16,179 nt of DNA, from positions 1 through 16,179 of the forward strand of contig JBIIVF010000045.1 of the NCBI GenBank assembly GCA_044339595.1, in the 5' to 3' direction. Origin of the DNA: CAZTGZ01 sp044339595. GTDB lineage: Bacteria > Bacteroidota > Bacteroidia > NS11-12g > UBA9320. Numbering within the stretch: the stretch's first letter is position 1; each line of letters starts with the position of its first letter. The translations under genes were made by a program, and so were the position numbers. The notes beneath the pieces were generated by a model. It was not told where the DNA came from. It ran no database searches and saw only the letters and a list, made by a program, of their open reading frames with translations. Of this stretch, positions 1-7,419 are shown piece by piece.

Positions 1-5
1 TTCTC

Positions 6-32
6 TTGAATCAACGCAAATAATTACCTTTG
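6..32 (+). promoter_or_regulatory. prfA promoter, Bacteroidota type
   Basis: TACCTTTG at 25-32 is a perfect match to the Bacteroidota -7 box TAnnTTTG. A TTG at 6-8 lies 16 bases upstream and fits the -33 element, although the spacing is at the short end. Transcription would start near 37, giving a leader of about 13 bases before the ATG at 50. The assignment rests on consensus match and position only. Confidence 0.6.
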
Positions 33-49
33 CACCCTAAAAAATAGGG

Positions 50-1123
50 ATGCTCGAAAAACTGGAAGCCATTTTTGAAAGATATAAGGAAGTAGAACTT
101 TTACTCTCCAGTCCTGAATCTATGAGCGATATGAAGAAATTCACGCAGCTCAACAAAGAATATGTGGAACTAAAAGATGTTGCCGAGGCATATCATCAGT
201 ATAAAAGTATGTCTGAAGGGATGGCAGAAGCCAGGCGCATTCTCGACAACGACAAAGACCCAGAAATGAGGGATATGGCCAAGATGGAACTCGATGACCT
301 GGAATCTCAAAAAGGCCCGCTGGAAGAACGCATCAAAACACTGCTCTTACCGAAAGATCCTCAGGATTCTAAAAATGCCATCCTCGAAATTCGTGCAGGA
401 ACGGGAGGAGACGAAGCCTCCATTTTTGCTGGAGATTTATTGCGCATGTATCAGCGCTATTGCGCCATCAAAGGATGGCAGTTTGAGATTGTTGATTATG
501 TAGATGGAACAGCCGGTGGATTCAGCAAAGTGATAGCCAATATTACCGCCAATGCGGCTTACGGTACCATGAAATTCGAATCGGGCGTGCACCGTGTTCA
601 GCGCGTTCCTGCCACAGAATCACAAGGAAGGGTGCATACCTCAGCCGCTTCGGTAGTGGTATTGCCGGAAGCAGAAGAATTTGATGTGGATGTGAAAGAT
701 TCAGATATTCGGGTCGATACTTTTCAAAGTTCCGGTCCGGGTGGACAAAGTGTAAACACCACCTATTCAGCCGTGCGGTTAACACACATACCTACCGGGG
801 TTGTGGCGCAGTGTCAGGATGAAAAGTCGCAAATCAAAAACAAGGAAAAAGCCATGAAGGTGCTGCGAAGCCGCATTTATGAAATCGAATATAAAAAGTA
901 TCTCGACGAAGTGACTTCCAAAAGGAAAACCATGGTAAGCACGGGTGATCGTTCAGCCAAAATCAGAACCTACAACTATCCTCAAAGCCGAATCACGGAT
1001 CACCGTATCGGTCTCACGCTCTATAATTTACCCGAAGTCATGAACGGCGACCTTCAAGAAATCATCGATCAGCTTCAATTTGCCGAAAACGCTGAGAAGA
1101 TGAAAGCAGGGGGGATGGAGTAG
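50..1123 (+). CDS. prfA: Peptide chain release factor 1 (RF1)
   Basis: Class I release factor that reads UAA and UAG stop codons and triggers hydrolysis of peptidyl-tRNA in the ribosomal A site. The product is 357 residues, the usual RF1 length. The stop-codon-reading tripeptide PAT (187-189, inside QRVPATESQGR) marks RF1 rather than RF2, which carries SPF. The peptidyl-hydrolysis motif GGQ is at 231-233 within SSGPGGQSVNT; its Gln is normally methylated by PrmC. The N-terminal 100 residues are helical and charged, as in the family, and the GTGGDEASIFAGDLLRMY segment (117-134) is characteristic. The ATG start follows its own promoter closely. No gene is visible in the 49 bases upstream, and the next gene is 259 bases away, so prfA is probably the last or only gene of its transcript. 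No prmC is adjacent. Confidence 0.98.
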   Translation: MLEKLEAIFERYKEVELLLSSPESMSDMKKFTQLNKEYVELKDVAEAYHQYKSMSEGMAEARRILDNDKDPEMRDMAKMELDDLESQKGPLEERIKTLLLPKDPQDSKNAILEIRAGTGGDEASIFAGDLLRMYQRYCAIKGWQFEIVDYVDGTAGGFSKVIANITANAAYGTMKFESGVHRVQRVPATESQGRVHTSAASVVVLPEAEEFDVDVKDSDIRVDTFQSSGPGGQSVNTTYSAVRLTHIPTGVVAQCQDEKSQIKNKEKAMKVLRSRIYEIEYKKYLDEVTSKRKTMVSTGDRSAKIRTYNYPQSRITDHRIGLTLYNLPEVMNGDLQEIIDQLQFAENAEKMKAGGME

Positions 1124-1382
1124 CCAAATTAAATTTAGAAGGTAGAGGGTAGACATTAGAAGTGGGGGGAGGGGTGAATGTAGGAAATGAATTATCAGTC
1201 GGTCGGCCAATTGTGGCAAGTCTTTTTATGACATGTTCGATATATTCGGGCGTTTTGAGGCCTATTATTGCAAGGATTAGTCATCCATATTTTGTGTAAA
1301 TACGTCTAATTACAATGATTATTCATTTATAAATGCGATATTTGACATTGTAATTCATTGTATAAGATTTAATTCTCTCAAA
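1124..1382. other. Intergenic spacer with G-rich tract
   Basis: No convincing gene is visible here. The stretch just after prfA is purine rich: G runs occur at 1109-1114 (inside prfA), 1147-1149, 1164-1169 and 1171-1174. A short stem (GCCA 1206-1209 with TGGC 1214-1217) is followed by a T run at 1223-1227 and could act as a weak terminator for prfA. The remainder (about 1255-1382) is AT rich and must hold the promoter of the beta-barrel gene, but I find no full TAnnTTTG box; GATATTTG near 1336 is only a partial match. Confidence 0.4.
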
Positions 1383-2129
1383 ATGAAGAAAATAGTTGCA
1401 CTTTCATTAATCCTTTTGACATTCGCTTCAAAAGGGTTAGCACAGGACTCTGATCGTAAAGGATACGTTTCGATAAACTTAGGCCTTAGTATTCCTAACG
1501 GAAACTATGCCAGTAAAGTTTATAACAACAACCGGGCAGGATATGCCACAATGGGTTTTGTTCGTGATTTCTCGTTTGGTTATCAATTACATCCAAAACT
1601 TGGCTTATTGGCTGTATTCAGAAGTCAAGCAAACGGAGTAGATGTCGGTTCTCAGGCACAAGGATTTGAAAATGAACTAAGAGCGACATACCCAACTATG
1701 TCTCCTTCCGTAACCATGCAATCATCTGTATATTCATTCGGTGGAATGTTGGCAGGAGCATATGGAAAATTGCCCATTTCCGAAAAACTCAGTTTCGAAC
1801 CACGCCTTCTGTTGGGTCTTGCGGCACCTTCATTGCCTTCTTCTACCACAGAAACTTTTTCTTCAGGATCCAGGATGTCTACCTTTATTCAAAATGAAAC
1901 CGTAGCTTTTGCATTTGCCTATAATATTGGTGCCGGGTTCAAATATGAAATTGGCAAAAAGTATTTCTTTTTAATGAATATGGATTTTTATGCGGCCAAA
2001 GCTACGTTTGAAAATATTGAAATGGTTTACATCGGTCATGTTACTAAAGACTTTGAAAGAGAATATTTTTACCGAAATGCCAATTACAGCACCATTAATA
2101 TGAATGCGGGATTCGGTTTTAGATTTTAA
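1383..2129 (+). CDS. Outer-membrane beta-barrel protein, function unknown
   Basis: The product is 248 residues. It starts with a clear Sec signal peptide (MKKIVALSLILLTFASKGLAQ, cleavage probably after Ala20 or Gln21). The rest has the alternating aromatic/polar pattern of membrane beta-strands, with several segments such as YVSINLGLSIPNG, FSFGYQLHPKLGLLAVF, FAFAYNIGAGFKYEIG and INMNAGFGFRF. The last residue is Phe, which matches the C-terminal signal read by the BAM machinery. The size suggests a small 8- to 10-stranded barrel of the general outer membrane beta-barrel (PF13505-like) kind. Ser/Thr-rich stretches (101-112 and 146-165) are probably surface loops. No ligand or enzyme motif is visible. 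It stands alone between prfA and an oppositely oriented transporter, so context gives no role. Confidence 0.85.
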   Translation: MKKIVALSLILLTFASKGLAQDSDRKGYVSINLGLSIPNGNYASKVYNNNRAGYATMGFVRDFSFGYQLHPKLGLLAVFRSQANGVDVGSQAQGFENELRATYPTMSPSVTMQSSVYSFGGMLAGAYGKLPISEKLSFEPRLLLGLAAPSLPSSTTETFSSGSRMSTFIQNETVAFAFAYNIGAGFKYEIGKKYFFLMNMDFYAAKATFENIEMVYIGHVTKDFEREYFYRNANYSTINMNAGFGFRF

Positions 2130-2200
2130 AATCTATTCATGCAATTTAACTGAGAAAGTATATCAAAACTAATAACAAATCTTCAGACCCAGCAGCCCTT

Positions 2201-2250
2201 ACTCCCCTCTCGATAGGGGTCGGGGGTGTGTCCCTAAGAATGTCGAAGGT
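2201..2250. repeat. Degenerate REP-like intergenic repeat
   Basis: Two parts are visible. The first is a stem CCCCT (2204-2208) / AGGGG (2215-2219) with a six-base loop, followed by a G-rich run. The second, at 2231-2250, is a degraded form of a short palindromic repeat common between genes in Bacteroidota (consensus approximately TCCCTGAGC..TGTCGAAGGG); here TCCCT, AG and TGTCGAAGG are kept. It lies between two converging genes, the usual place for such elements. Family assignment is from recalled pattern, not a search. Confidence 0.45.
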
Positions 2251-2277
2251 GTGTTTCTGAATTAGACTGCAGTGCGT

Positions 2278-4020
2278 CTATATCCTACTCTGATACGTAA
2301 ACAATTCGTAATACCTTCCTTTAGTAGCGATGAGCTCGTCGTGCTTACCGCGTTCAACAATGTTTCCATCCTCAATAACCAAAATTTGGTCTGCCTGCTG
2401 GATGGTGCTCAAACGGTGTGCAATCACAAAAGTGGTTCTGTCTTTCATCAAAACTTGTAAGCTCTTTTGAATGAAAGATTCGCTCTCGGTATCCAGGTTT
2501 GAGGTGGCTTCATCCAAAATGATGATTTTGGGATCTGCCAACAGTGCCCTTGCAATAGAAATCCTTTGACGCTGACCACCGGAAAGTTTCACGCCTCTTT
2601 CACCGATGACCGTGTCGAGACCCATTTCAAAACGGTCTGTAAACTCGTTTACATAGGCTCCTTTAACCGCGTTTTGCAACGCTTCTTCAGTGGCATTGGG
2701 TCTTGGAAATAATATATTCTCACGAATGGTGCCTTCGTATAAAAAATCATCCTGCAATACAACTCCTAAATATTGTCGGTAGGAACTTAAGTTGATCTTT
2801 CCCAGGTCTTTGCCGTCTAAAGTGATTTTTCCGGCCACCGGATTTAAGAAAGTTGCTGCCAAACCGGCTATCGTAGATTTTCCTGATCCGGATGATCCCA
2901 CCAAAGCGGTTACACTTCCCGCCGGTGCAGAAAAGGAAATATCATGCAATACTTCCTTATTTTCTTCATACGCAAAAGATACCTCCTCAAAAACAATATC
3001 TCCTTTGATTTCATCCAACATTTCAGTGCGGATTTCCGGATCGTTTTCTTCGGTCATGTTCATCAATTCCTGCGTACGGTCTAATCCGGCCATCGCCTCT
3101 GTCAACTGACTTCCGATGTTGCTCATTTGTACAATTGGTGCCACCATAAATCCCAGTAAAACCGTAAATTGGATAAATTCTCCATTGGTCATGGTGTGAT
3201 TCATCATAAAATATCCTCCAATACCCATGATACCTGTGGAGGCCAATCCTAACAAAAAGGTAGACGCACTGGTCATGAGGGAAGTAGAAGTCAAACTCTT
3301 CTTTACATTCAAAAAGAGCTTCTCTACCCCGCTTTCAAATACTTTGTTTTCCTGATCTTCTGCATTAAAACCCTTGATAACCCGAATTCCATTCATGGTT
3401 TCTGTCAGACGACCTGTAACATCCGCATTGATCACGCCTCTTGTTCTAAATATGGGTCTGATATACGCAAAAGCCTTTAAAGCAATGAAAGCAAAAATTA
3501 AAACGGGAACCAAGACAAATACCGTCATTAAAGCATTGATTTTTATCAATAAAATCAACGCAACGATCGCCGTAATTGAACCTCCGATTAATTGCACCAA
3601 TCCGGTTCCTACAATATTTCTAACCCCTTCTACATCGGTCATCACACGAGAAACCAATGCACCTGATTTTTGATTGTCGAAAAACCCAATCGGCAAGGTC
3701 AATAATTTGCGTTGCACCTTGGTTCTCAGTTGCGAAATCAACCATTGCGCTTCAACACTTAATAATTTTGTGAGCACAAAAGATGTGACCGCCTGTATCA
3801 ATATAGAAAAGCAAACGAGCAATAGCAAAATTCTCAAAGAAGAAAAGTCAGATTGGGGTACCACTTCATCGATCAAAACCTTGGTTGACATAGGCAATAC
3901 AAAACCGGCAGCGCTCCGCACAATGATTAAAAGCAAACCGATGCCTATAATTTTTTTTCTCGGCCATATAAATTCTTTAAATGCCCATACAAACGAAACA
4001 TTCGTATTCTTTTTTCCCAT
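2278..4020 (-). CDS. ABC exporter half-transporter (MsbA-like, TMD-NBD fusion)
   Basis: ATP-driven exporter subunit of 580 residues, expected to work as a homodimer in the inner membrane. Residues about 20-310 form the type I exporter membrane domain with six predicted helices (around 24-42, 63-86, 138-158, 165-186, 254-272 and 282-300). The nucleotide-binding domain follows: Walker A GSSGSGKST at 375-383, Q-loop Gln423, signature LSGGQ at 479-483, Walker B IIILDEAT at 499-506 and switch His535. All catalytic residues are present. The domain order and the sequence LTLPIGFFDNQKSGALVSRVMTDVEGVR resemble lipid A/multidrug exporters of the MsbA/BmrA group. The substrate cannot be told from sequence; lipid, peptide and drug export are all possible. 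It is a single-gene unit, convergent with the beta-barrel gene and divergent from the EamA gene. Confidence 0.93.
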   Translation of the reverse strand: MGKKNTNVSFVWAFKEFIWPRKKIIGIGLLLIIVRSAAGFVLPMSTKVLIDEVVPQSDFSSLRILLLLVCFSILIQAVTSFVLTKLLSVEAQWLISQLRTKVQRKLLTLPIGFFDNQKSGALVSRVMTDVEGVRNIVGTGLVQLIGGSITAIVALILLIKINALMTVFVLVPVLIFAFIALKAFAYIRPIFRTRGVINADVTGRLTETMNGIRVIKGFNAEDQENKVFESGVEKLFLNVKKSLTSTSLMTSASTFLLGLASTGIMGIGGYFMMNHTMTNGEFIQFTVLLGFMVAPIVQMSNIGSQLTEAMAGLDRTQELMNMTEENDPEIRTEMLDEIKGDIVFEEVSFAYEENKEVLHDISFSAPAGSVTALVGSSGSGKSTIAGLAATFLNPVAGKITLDGKDLGKINLSSYRQYLGVVLQDDFLYEGTIRENILFPRPNATEEALQNAVKGAYVNEFTDRFEMGLDTVIGERGVKLSGGQRQRISIARALLADPKIIILDEATSNLDTESESFIQKSLQVLMKDRTTFVIAHRLSTIQQADQILVIEDGNIVERGKHDELIATKGRYYELFTYQSRI

Positions 4021-4035
4021 AGGTTGTGTTTAGTC

Positions 4036-4043
4036 TAAAATTA
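4036..4043 (-). promoter_or_regulatory. Possible -7 box of the ABC exporter gene
   Basis: On the minus strand TAATTTTA differs from TAnnTTTG only in the last base and ends 15 bases before the ATG at 4020. No good TTG -33 element is placed at the expected distance, so this is a weak candidate. Confidence 0.25.
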
Positions 4044-4184
4044 TACCATTGTAAAGCCATGACAAAACGGCGGATAAATACATTTCTGCGATACCCTTCA
4101 TTCCTGAAAAAGCTCAAGCTACTTGCACCAAACCCTCCCCTTACTTGCCGCTAATAAAATTTATTAAAAGATCTTATTCTCCCC

Positions 4185-4192
4185 TATTTTCG
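4185..4192 (+). promoter_or_regulatory. Probable -7 box of the EamA transporter gene
   Basis: TATTTTCG matches TAnnTTTG except for one base (C for T at the seventh position) and ends only 4 bases before the ATG at 4197. If used, transcription would begin at or next to the start codon. No TTG element is found at the usual -33 spacing. Confidence 0.35.
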
Positions 4193-4196
4193 CCCC

Positions 4197-5129
4197 ATGT
4201 CTGCGAACACCAGGGTTGCCTATTTTCAATTGCACATCGCCGTGCTCTTGTTTGGTATCACGGCCATTTTGGGCAAATTGATTTCCATCGATGAGGCCCC
4301 TTTGGTATGGCATCGTTTGTGGATTAGTGTGTTAGGTCTTCTATTTATCCCGGGCGCCATCCGTGGCATCAAAGCGCTGAGTAAAAAAGATCTGGGTCGT
4401 TTTGCCGGAATCGGCTGCCTGGTCATCTTGCATTGGGTCACCTTTTACGGTTCCATCAAAATTGGCAACAGCGCCTCGGTAACTTTGGCCTGCCTCAGCA
4501 CCACTACTTTGTTTACCTCCGTGCTTGAACCGCTCATTGTCAGAACCCGATTCAACAGAATGGAATTGATGCTCGGTATTTTCGTGATCATAGGAATCTG
4601 GTTTGTGGCTCAGGTAGGTGCGCTTTATTATACCGCGATTGCCGTGGGCTTGGTTTCGGCATTTCTCGCAGCCTTCTTTTCGGTATTGAATAAACGATAC
4701 ATCGGACTGCATTTTAGTCCTTCAGTGACCATCGTAGAACTCAGTGCCGGTTGGGTGTTTTTAAACTTCGTGATGTTGATCACCAACCGATGGCACTTCG
4801 ATTCGATGATTCCGACCCGCGATGATTGGGTCTATCTCTTTATTTTGGGCATCCTCTGCACCAGCGTGGCGTTTGCCCTATCACTCGAAGCCCTTAAAAA
4901 ATTAAGTGCCTTTGTTTCTAATTTGTCTATTTCGCTTGAACCGGTTTACGGCATCCTGCTCGCGGTTTGGTTGTTAAACGAAAGCGAACAACTCAATACT
5001 TCCTTTTATATCGGCACTTCCATTTTATTACTCGCTGTGCTGATTCACCCCTTTTTAACCCGATTTCAAAGCAAACGAGCCCAAAGATTAAAGGATGCGT
5101 CTAACCCTTCCGACAACCTTGAAATTTGA
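4197..5129 (+). CDS. EamA/DMT-superfamily transporter (10 membrane helices)
   Basis: Inner-membrane protein of 310 residues with the two-repeat architecture of the drug/metabolite transporter superfamily: about ten hydrophobic helices, the first opening with FQLHIAVLLFGITAILGKLI. The first repeat contains the typical ILHWVTFYGSIKIGNSASVTLA..TTLFTSVLEPLI stretch. The second repeat ends with SLEALKKLSAFVSNLSISLEPVYGILLAVWLLNESEQLN, the hallmark family segment in which the Glu-Pro helix precedes a final pair of helices. The C-terminus is a basic cytoplasmic tail. Members export amino acids, nucleobases, metabolites or drugs; the substrate cannot be read from sequence. It ends 12 bases before metG and may be cotranscribed with it, although metG has its own promoter box in the gap. 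Confidence 0.92.
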   Translation: MSANTRVAYFQLHIAVLLFGITAILGKLISIDEAPLVWHRLWISVLGLLFIPGAIRGIKALSKKDLGRFAGIGCLVILHWVTFYGSIKIGNSASVTLACLSTTTLFTSVLEPLIVRTRFNRMELMLGIFVIIGIWFVAQVGALYYTAIAVGLVSAFLAAFFSVLNKRYIGLHFSPSVTIVELSAGWVFLNFVMLITNRWHFDSMIPTRDDWVYLFILGILCTSVAFALSLEALKKLSAFVSNLSISLEPVYGILLAVWLLNESEQLNTSFYIGTSILLLAVLIHPFLTRFQSKRAQRLKDASNPSDNLEI

Positions 5130-5137
5130 TATCTTTG
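5130..5137 (+). promoter_or_regulatory. metG -7 box abutting the start codon
   Basis: TATCTTTG is a perfect TAnnTTTG match. It begins immediately after the stop codon of the EamA gene (5127-5129) and ends 4 bases before the metG ATG at 5142. With the usual distance from this box to the start point, the transcript would begin on or beside the ATG, predicting a leaderless metG mRNA. A -33 TTG is not obvious at the right spacing. Confidence 0.5.
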
Positions 5138-5141
5138 CGCC

Positions 5142-7163
5142 ATGACCGAAGTGAAAAGATACACGGTAACGGCGGCCCTTCCCTATGCAAACGGACCGCT
5201 CCATATCGGACATATTGCAGGATGTTTTTTACCTGCCGATATATTTGTTCGTTACCTCAGAAGTAAAAACAAGGAAGTGATTTTTGTATGCGGTACTGAC
5301 GAACACGGTGTGCCCATCACCATCAAAGCTGCCAAGGAAGGAAAAACGCCACAGGAGGTCGTTGATTTCTATCACCGGCAAATGGATGGTGCTTTTGAAA
5401 AATTCGGAATTTCATTCGACATATTTTCACGCACCACCAACAAAATACATCACGAAACAGCTTCAGCCTTCTTTAAAACATTGTACGATAAAGGTGTATT
5501 TTCTGAACAACAAACCGAACAATTTTATGATGAAGCGGCCGGTCAGTTTTTGGCCGATCGATACATCACCGGTACTTGTCCGCACTGTAAATTCGATAAA
5601 GCCTACGGCGATCAATGTGAAAATTGCGGCAGAACCCTGAATCCCGAAGACCTGATCGAACCCAAATCTGCCTTATCCGGAAACACCCCGGTGAAACGAC
5701 AAACCACCAATTGGTATTTGCCTTTAGACAAAATTCAGGAGGAGTTTCTGAATGACTATATCGAATCTCACAAACACTGGCGACCAACCGTTTATGGACA
5801 ATGCAACAGTTGGCTTAAAGATGGACTTCGCCCCAGAGCCATGACCCGCGATCTCGATTGGGGTGTGCCGGTTCCGGTGCCCAATAGCGAAGGGAAAGTG
5901 CTCTATGTTTGGTTTGATGCCCCCATCGGATACATCAGTGCTACCCGCGAATTGAAAGGAAATGACTGGGAAAAATGGTGGAAAGATGAAGACACCCGAT
6001 TGATCCATTTTATCGGAAAAGACAACATCGTTTTTCATTGTTTGATTTTCCCTGCCATGCTGCATACCCACGGCGGATTTATTACGCCTTACGATGTACC
6101 GGCCAATGAATTCCTGAATCTTGAAGGACAGAAAATATCAACAAGCCGTAATCACGCCATTTGGCTGCATGAATATCTGGAGGATTTTCCTGACAGACAA
6201 GATGAATTGCGCTATGTGCTCACTTCCATTGCGCCTGAAACCAAAGACGCTGATTTCACGTGGAAAGATTTTCAAGCCAGGGTAAACAATGAACTTGCGG
6301 CAATCCTCGGAAATCTGGTGAATCGCGTTACGGTTTTAACCCATAAATATTTTCAAGGAGTGATTCCGGAATATGTTAATTATAAGGAAGATACTCGCTT
6401 CGAATGGCCGGCGGTGGATGATAAAATTCAAACCATTGAACGTTTGATTGAAGGCTACGAATTCAGAGAAGCACAACAAGAGCTGATGAATTTGGCCCGC
6501 ATGGGTAACAAATTTCTGGCAGATACTGAACCCTGGCATCTCATCAAAACAGATGAAGCTGCGGTGAAGCAAATCATGCACATCTGTCTGCAACTGCTCA
6601 ATCGCTTCGCGGAAGTTGCCGTTCCCTTCCTGCCTTTTACATCCAGAAAAATAAAGCACATGCTCAACGCACCGGAATTAGGTGAACTTCTAGCCGGACA
6701 TACTATCGGTGAATCATCCATCCTGTTTAAACGCATTGAAGACAGCGAAATCGAACTACAAATGAACAAATTAGAAGCTGCTGCACTGAAAAATGCAGGC
6801 CCGGTAGATTTGACTCCGAAATTGGCTCCGGCAAAAGATGAAATCACTTATGATGATTTTTCTAAAATGGATATTCGCATCGGAACCATCCTCGAAGCCA
6901 TAAAAGTTCCAAAGGCTGATAAACTCCTTCAACTCACTGTGGATACCGGAATGGATACCCGCACCATTGTGAGTGGAATTGCAGAACATTTTACGCCGGA
7001 AGAGATTGTTGGTAAACAGGTGAGTATTTTGGTAAATCTAGCCCCCAGAATGTTAAGGGGAATTGAGTCTAAAGGAATGATTTTACTGGCCGAATCTCCT
7101 GAAGGGAAGTTGATTTTCGTTACACCTGAAAACGCCATTGCTGCGGGATCAGTAGTCAGGTAA
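5142..7163 (+). CDS. metG: Methionyl-tRNA synthetase with C-terminal tRNA-binding domain
   Basis: Class I aminoacyl-tRNA synthetase that charges tRNA-Met (initiator and elongator) in the cytoplasm. The product is 673 residues. HIGH is at 21-24 in PYANGPLHIGHIAG. The connective-peptide zinc knuckle has Cys146/149 and Cys159/162. The second ATP-binding loop is KISTS at 331-335, the variant form seen in this MetG type instead of KMSKS. A helical anticodon-binding domain follows (about 375-545). Residues 568-673 (YDDFSKMDIRIGTILEAIKVPKADKLLQLTVDTG onward) form an EMAP-II/Trbp111-like OB fold that binds tRNA and promotes dimerisation. The start is fixed by only five residues preceding the conserved RYTVTAALPYANG. 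It is followed by a palindromic repeat that may serve as terminator. Confidence 0.98.
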   Translation: MTEVKRYTVTAALPYANGPLHIGHIAGCFLPADIFVRYLRSKNKEVIFVCGTDEHGVPITIKAAKEGKTPQEVVDFYHRQMDGAFEKFGISFDIFSRTTNKIHHETASAFFKTLYDKGVFSEQQTEQFYDEAAGQFLADRYITGTCPHCKFDKAYGDQCENCGRTLNPEDLIEPKSALSGNTPVKRQTTNWYLPLDKIQEEFLNDYIESHKHWRPTVYGQCNSWLKDGLRPRAMTRDLDWGVPVPVPNSEGKVLYVWFDAPIGYISATRELKGNDWEKWWKDEDTRLIHFIGKDNIVFHCLIFPAMLHTHGGFITPYDVPANEFLNLEGQKISTSRNHAIWLHEYLEDFPDRQDELRYVLTSIAPETKDADFTWKDFQARVNNELAAILGNLVNRVTVLTHKYFQGVIPEYVNYKEDTRFEWPAVDDKIQTIERLIEGYEFREAQQELMNLARMGNKFLADTEPWHLIKTDEAAVKQIMHICLQLLNRFAEVAVPFLPFTSRKIKHMLNAPELGELLAGHTIGESSILFKRIEDSEIELQMNKLEAAALKNAGPVDLTPKLAPAKDEITYDDFSKMDIRIGTILEAIKVPKADKLLQLTVDTGMDTRTIVSGIAEHFTPEEIVGKQVSILVNLAPRMLRGIESKGMILLAESPEGKLIFVTPENAIAAGSVVR

Positions 7164-7174
7164 ATTTGCGTTTT

Positions 7175-7225
7175 AACCCTTCAAGGGTGTGACACCCTTG
7201 AAGGGAGGGCCTCCCTTCAAGGGTT
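7175..7225. repeat. Triple palindrome after metG (three alternating CCCTTSAAGGG units)
   Basis: Three copies of an 11-base near-palindrome occur in alternating orientation: CCCTTCAAGGG at 7177-7187, CCCTTGAAGGG at 7195-7205 and CCCTTCAAGGG at 7213-7223. Copies 1 and 2 form a hairpin with 14-base perfect arms around one central base (7177-7205). Copies 2 and 3 form a second hairpin with 12-base perfect arms and a 5-base loop (7194-7224 at most). The hairpins share the middle unit, so they exclude each other. The flanks add AA (7175-7176) and TT (7224-7225), making the whole symmetric. TTTT precedes it and TTTTCTTATTTTC follows, so it may terminate metG, or be a dispersed repeat, or both. Confidence 0.8.
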
Positions 7226-7405
7226 GGTTTTCTTATTTTCAAGAAAATACGTTTCCATCTGTCCTTTTGCTTTAATTTGAATAAACCCACGTGGAATGAG
7301 GAAGAACGCTATACTCAATCTAACTATTTTCTCAATTCTCAGCCATAGGCAAGAGTGGTTGTTTTTTCGGGAAACTAATACACGGACCTTTCAACTGAAT
7401 AAATG

Positions 7406-7413
7406 CATATTTG
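7406..7413 (+). promoter_or_regulatory. Possible -7 box of the DUF2079-like gene
   Basis: CATATTTG differs from TAnnTTTG at its first base and ends 6 bases before the TTG at 7420. The distance equals that of other boxes in this window, which supports TTG as the start. No TTG -33 element is evident at the right distance. Confidence 0.3.
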
Positions 7414-7419
7414 TAAAGA

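Noticed and set aside
1109..1174. G runs that might form a G-quadruplex
   Set aside because: Four G runs exist, but they are unevenly spaced with loops of up to about 32 bases and partly lie inside prfA, so a stable quadruplex is doubtful.
2278..5129. ABC exporter and EamA transporter as one defence or export system
   Set aside because: They are divergently transcribed, from unrelated families and separated by 176 bases; nothing besides adjacency links them.
5142..7163. KISTS in place of KMSKS in MetG as a possible defect
   Set aside because: This variant is normal for this MetG type; the other catalytic and zinc motifs are intact.
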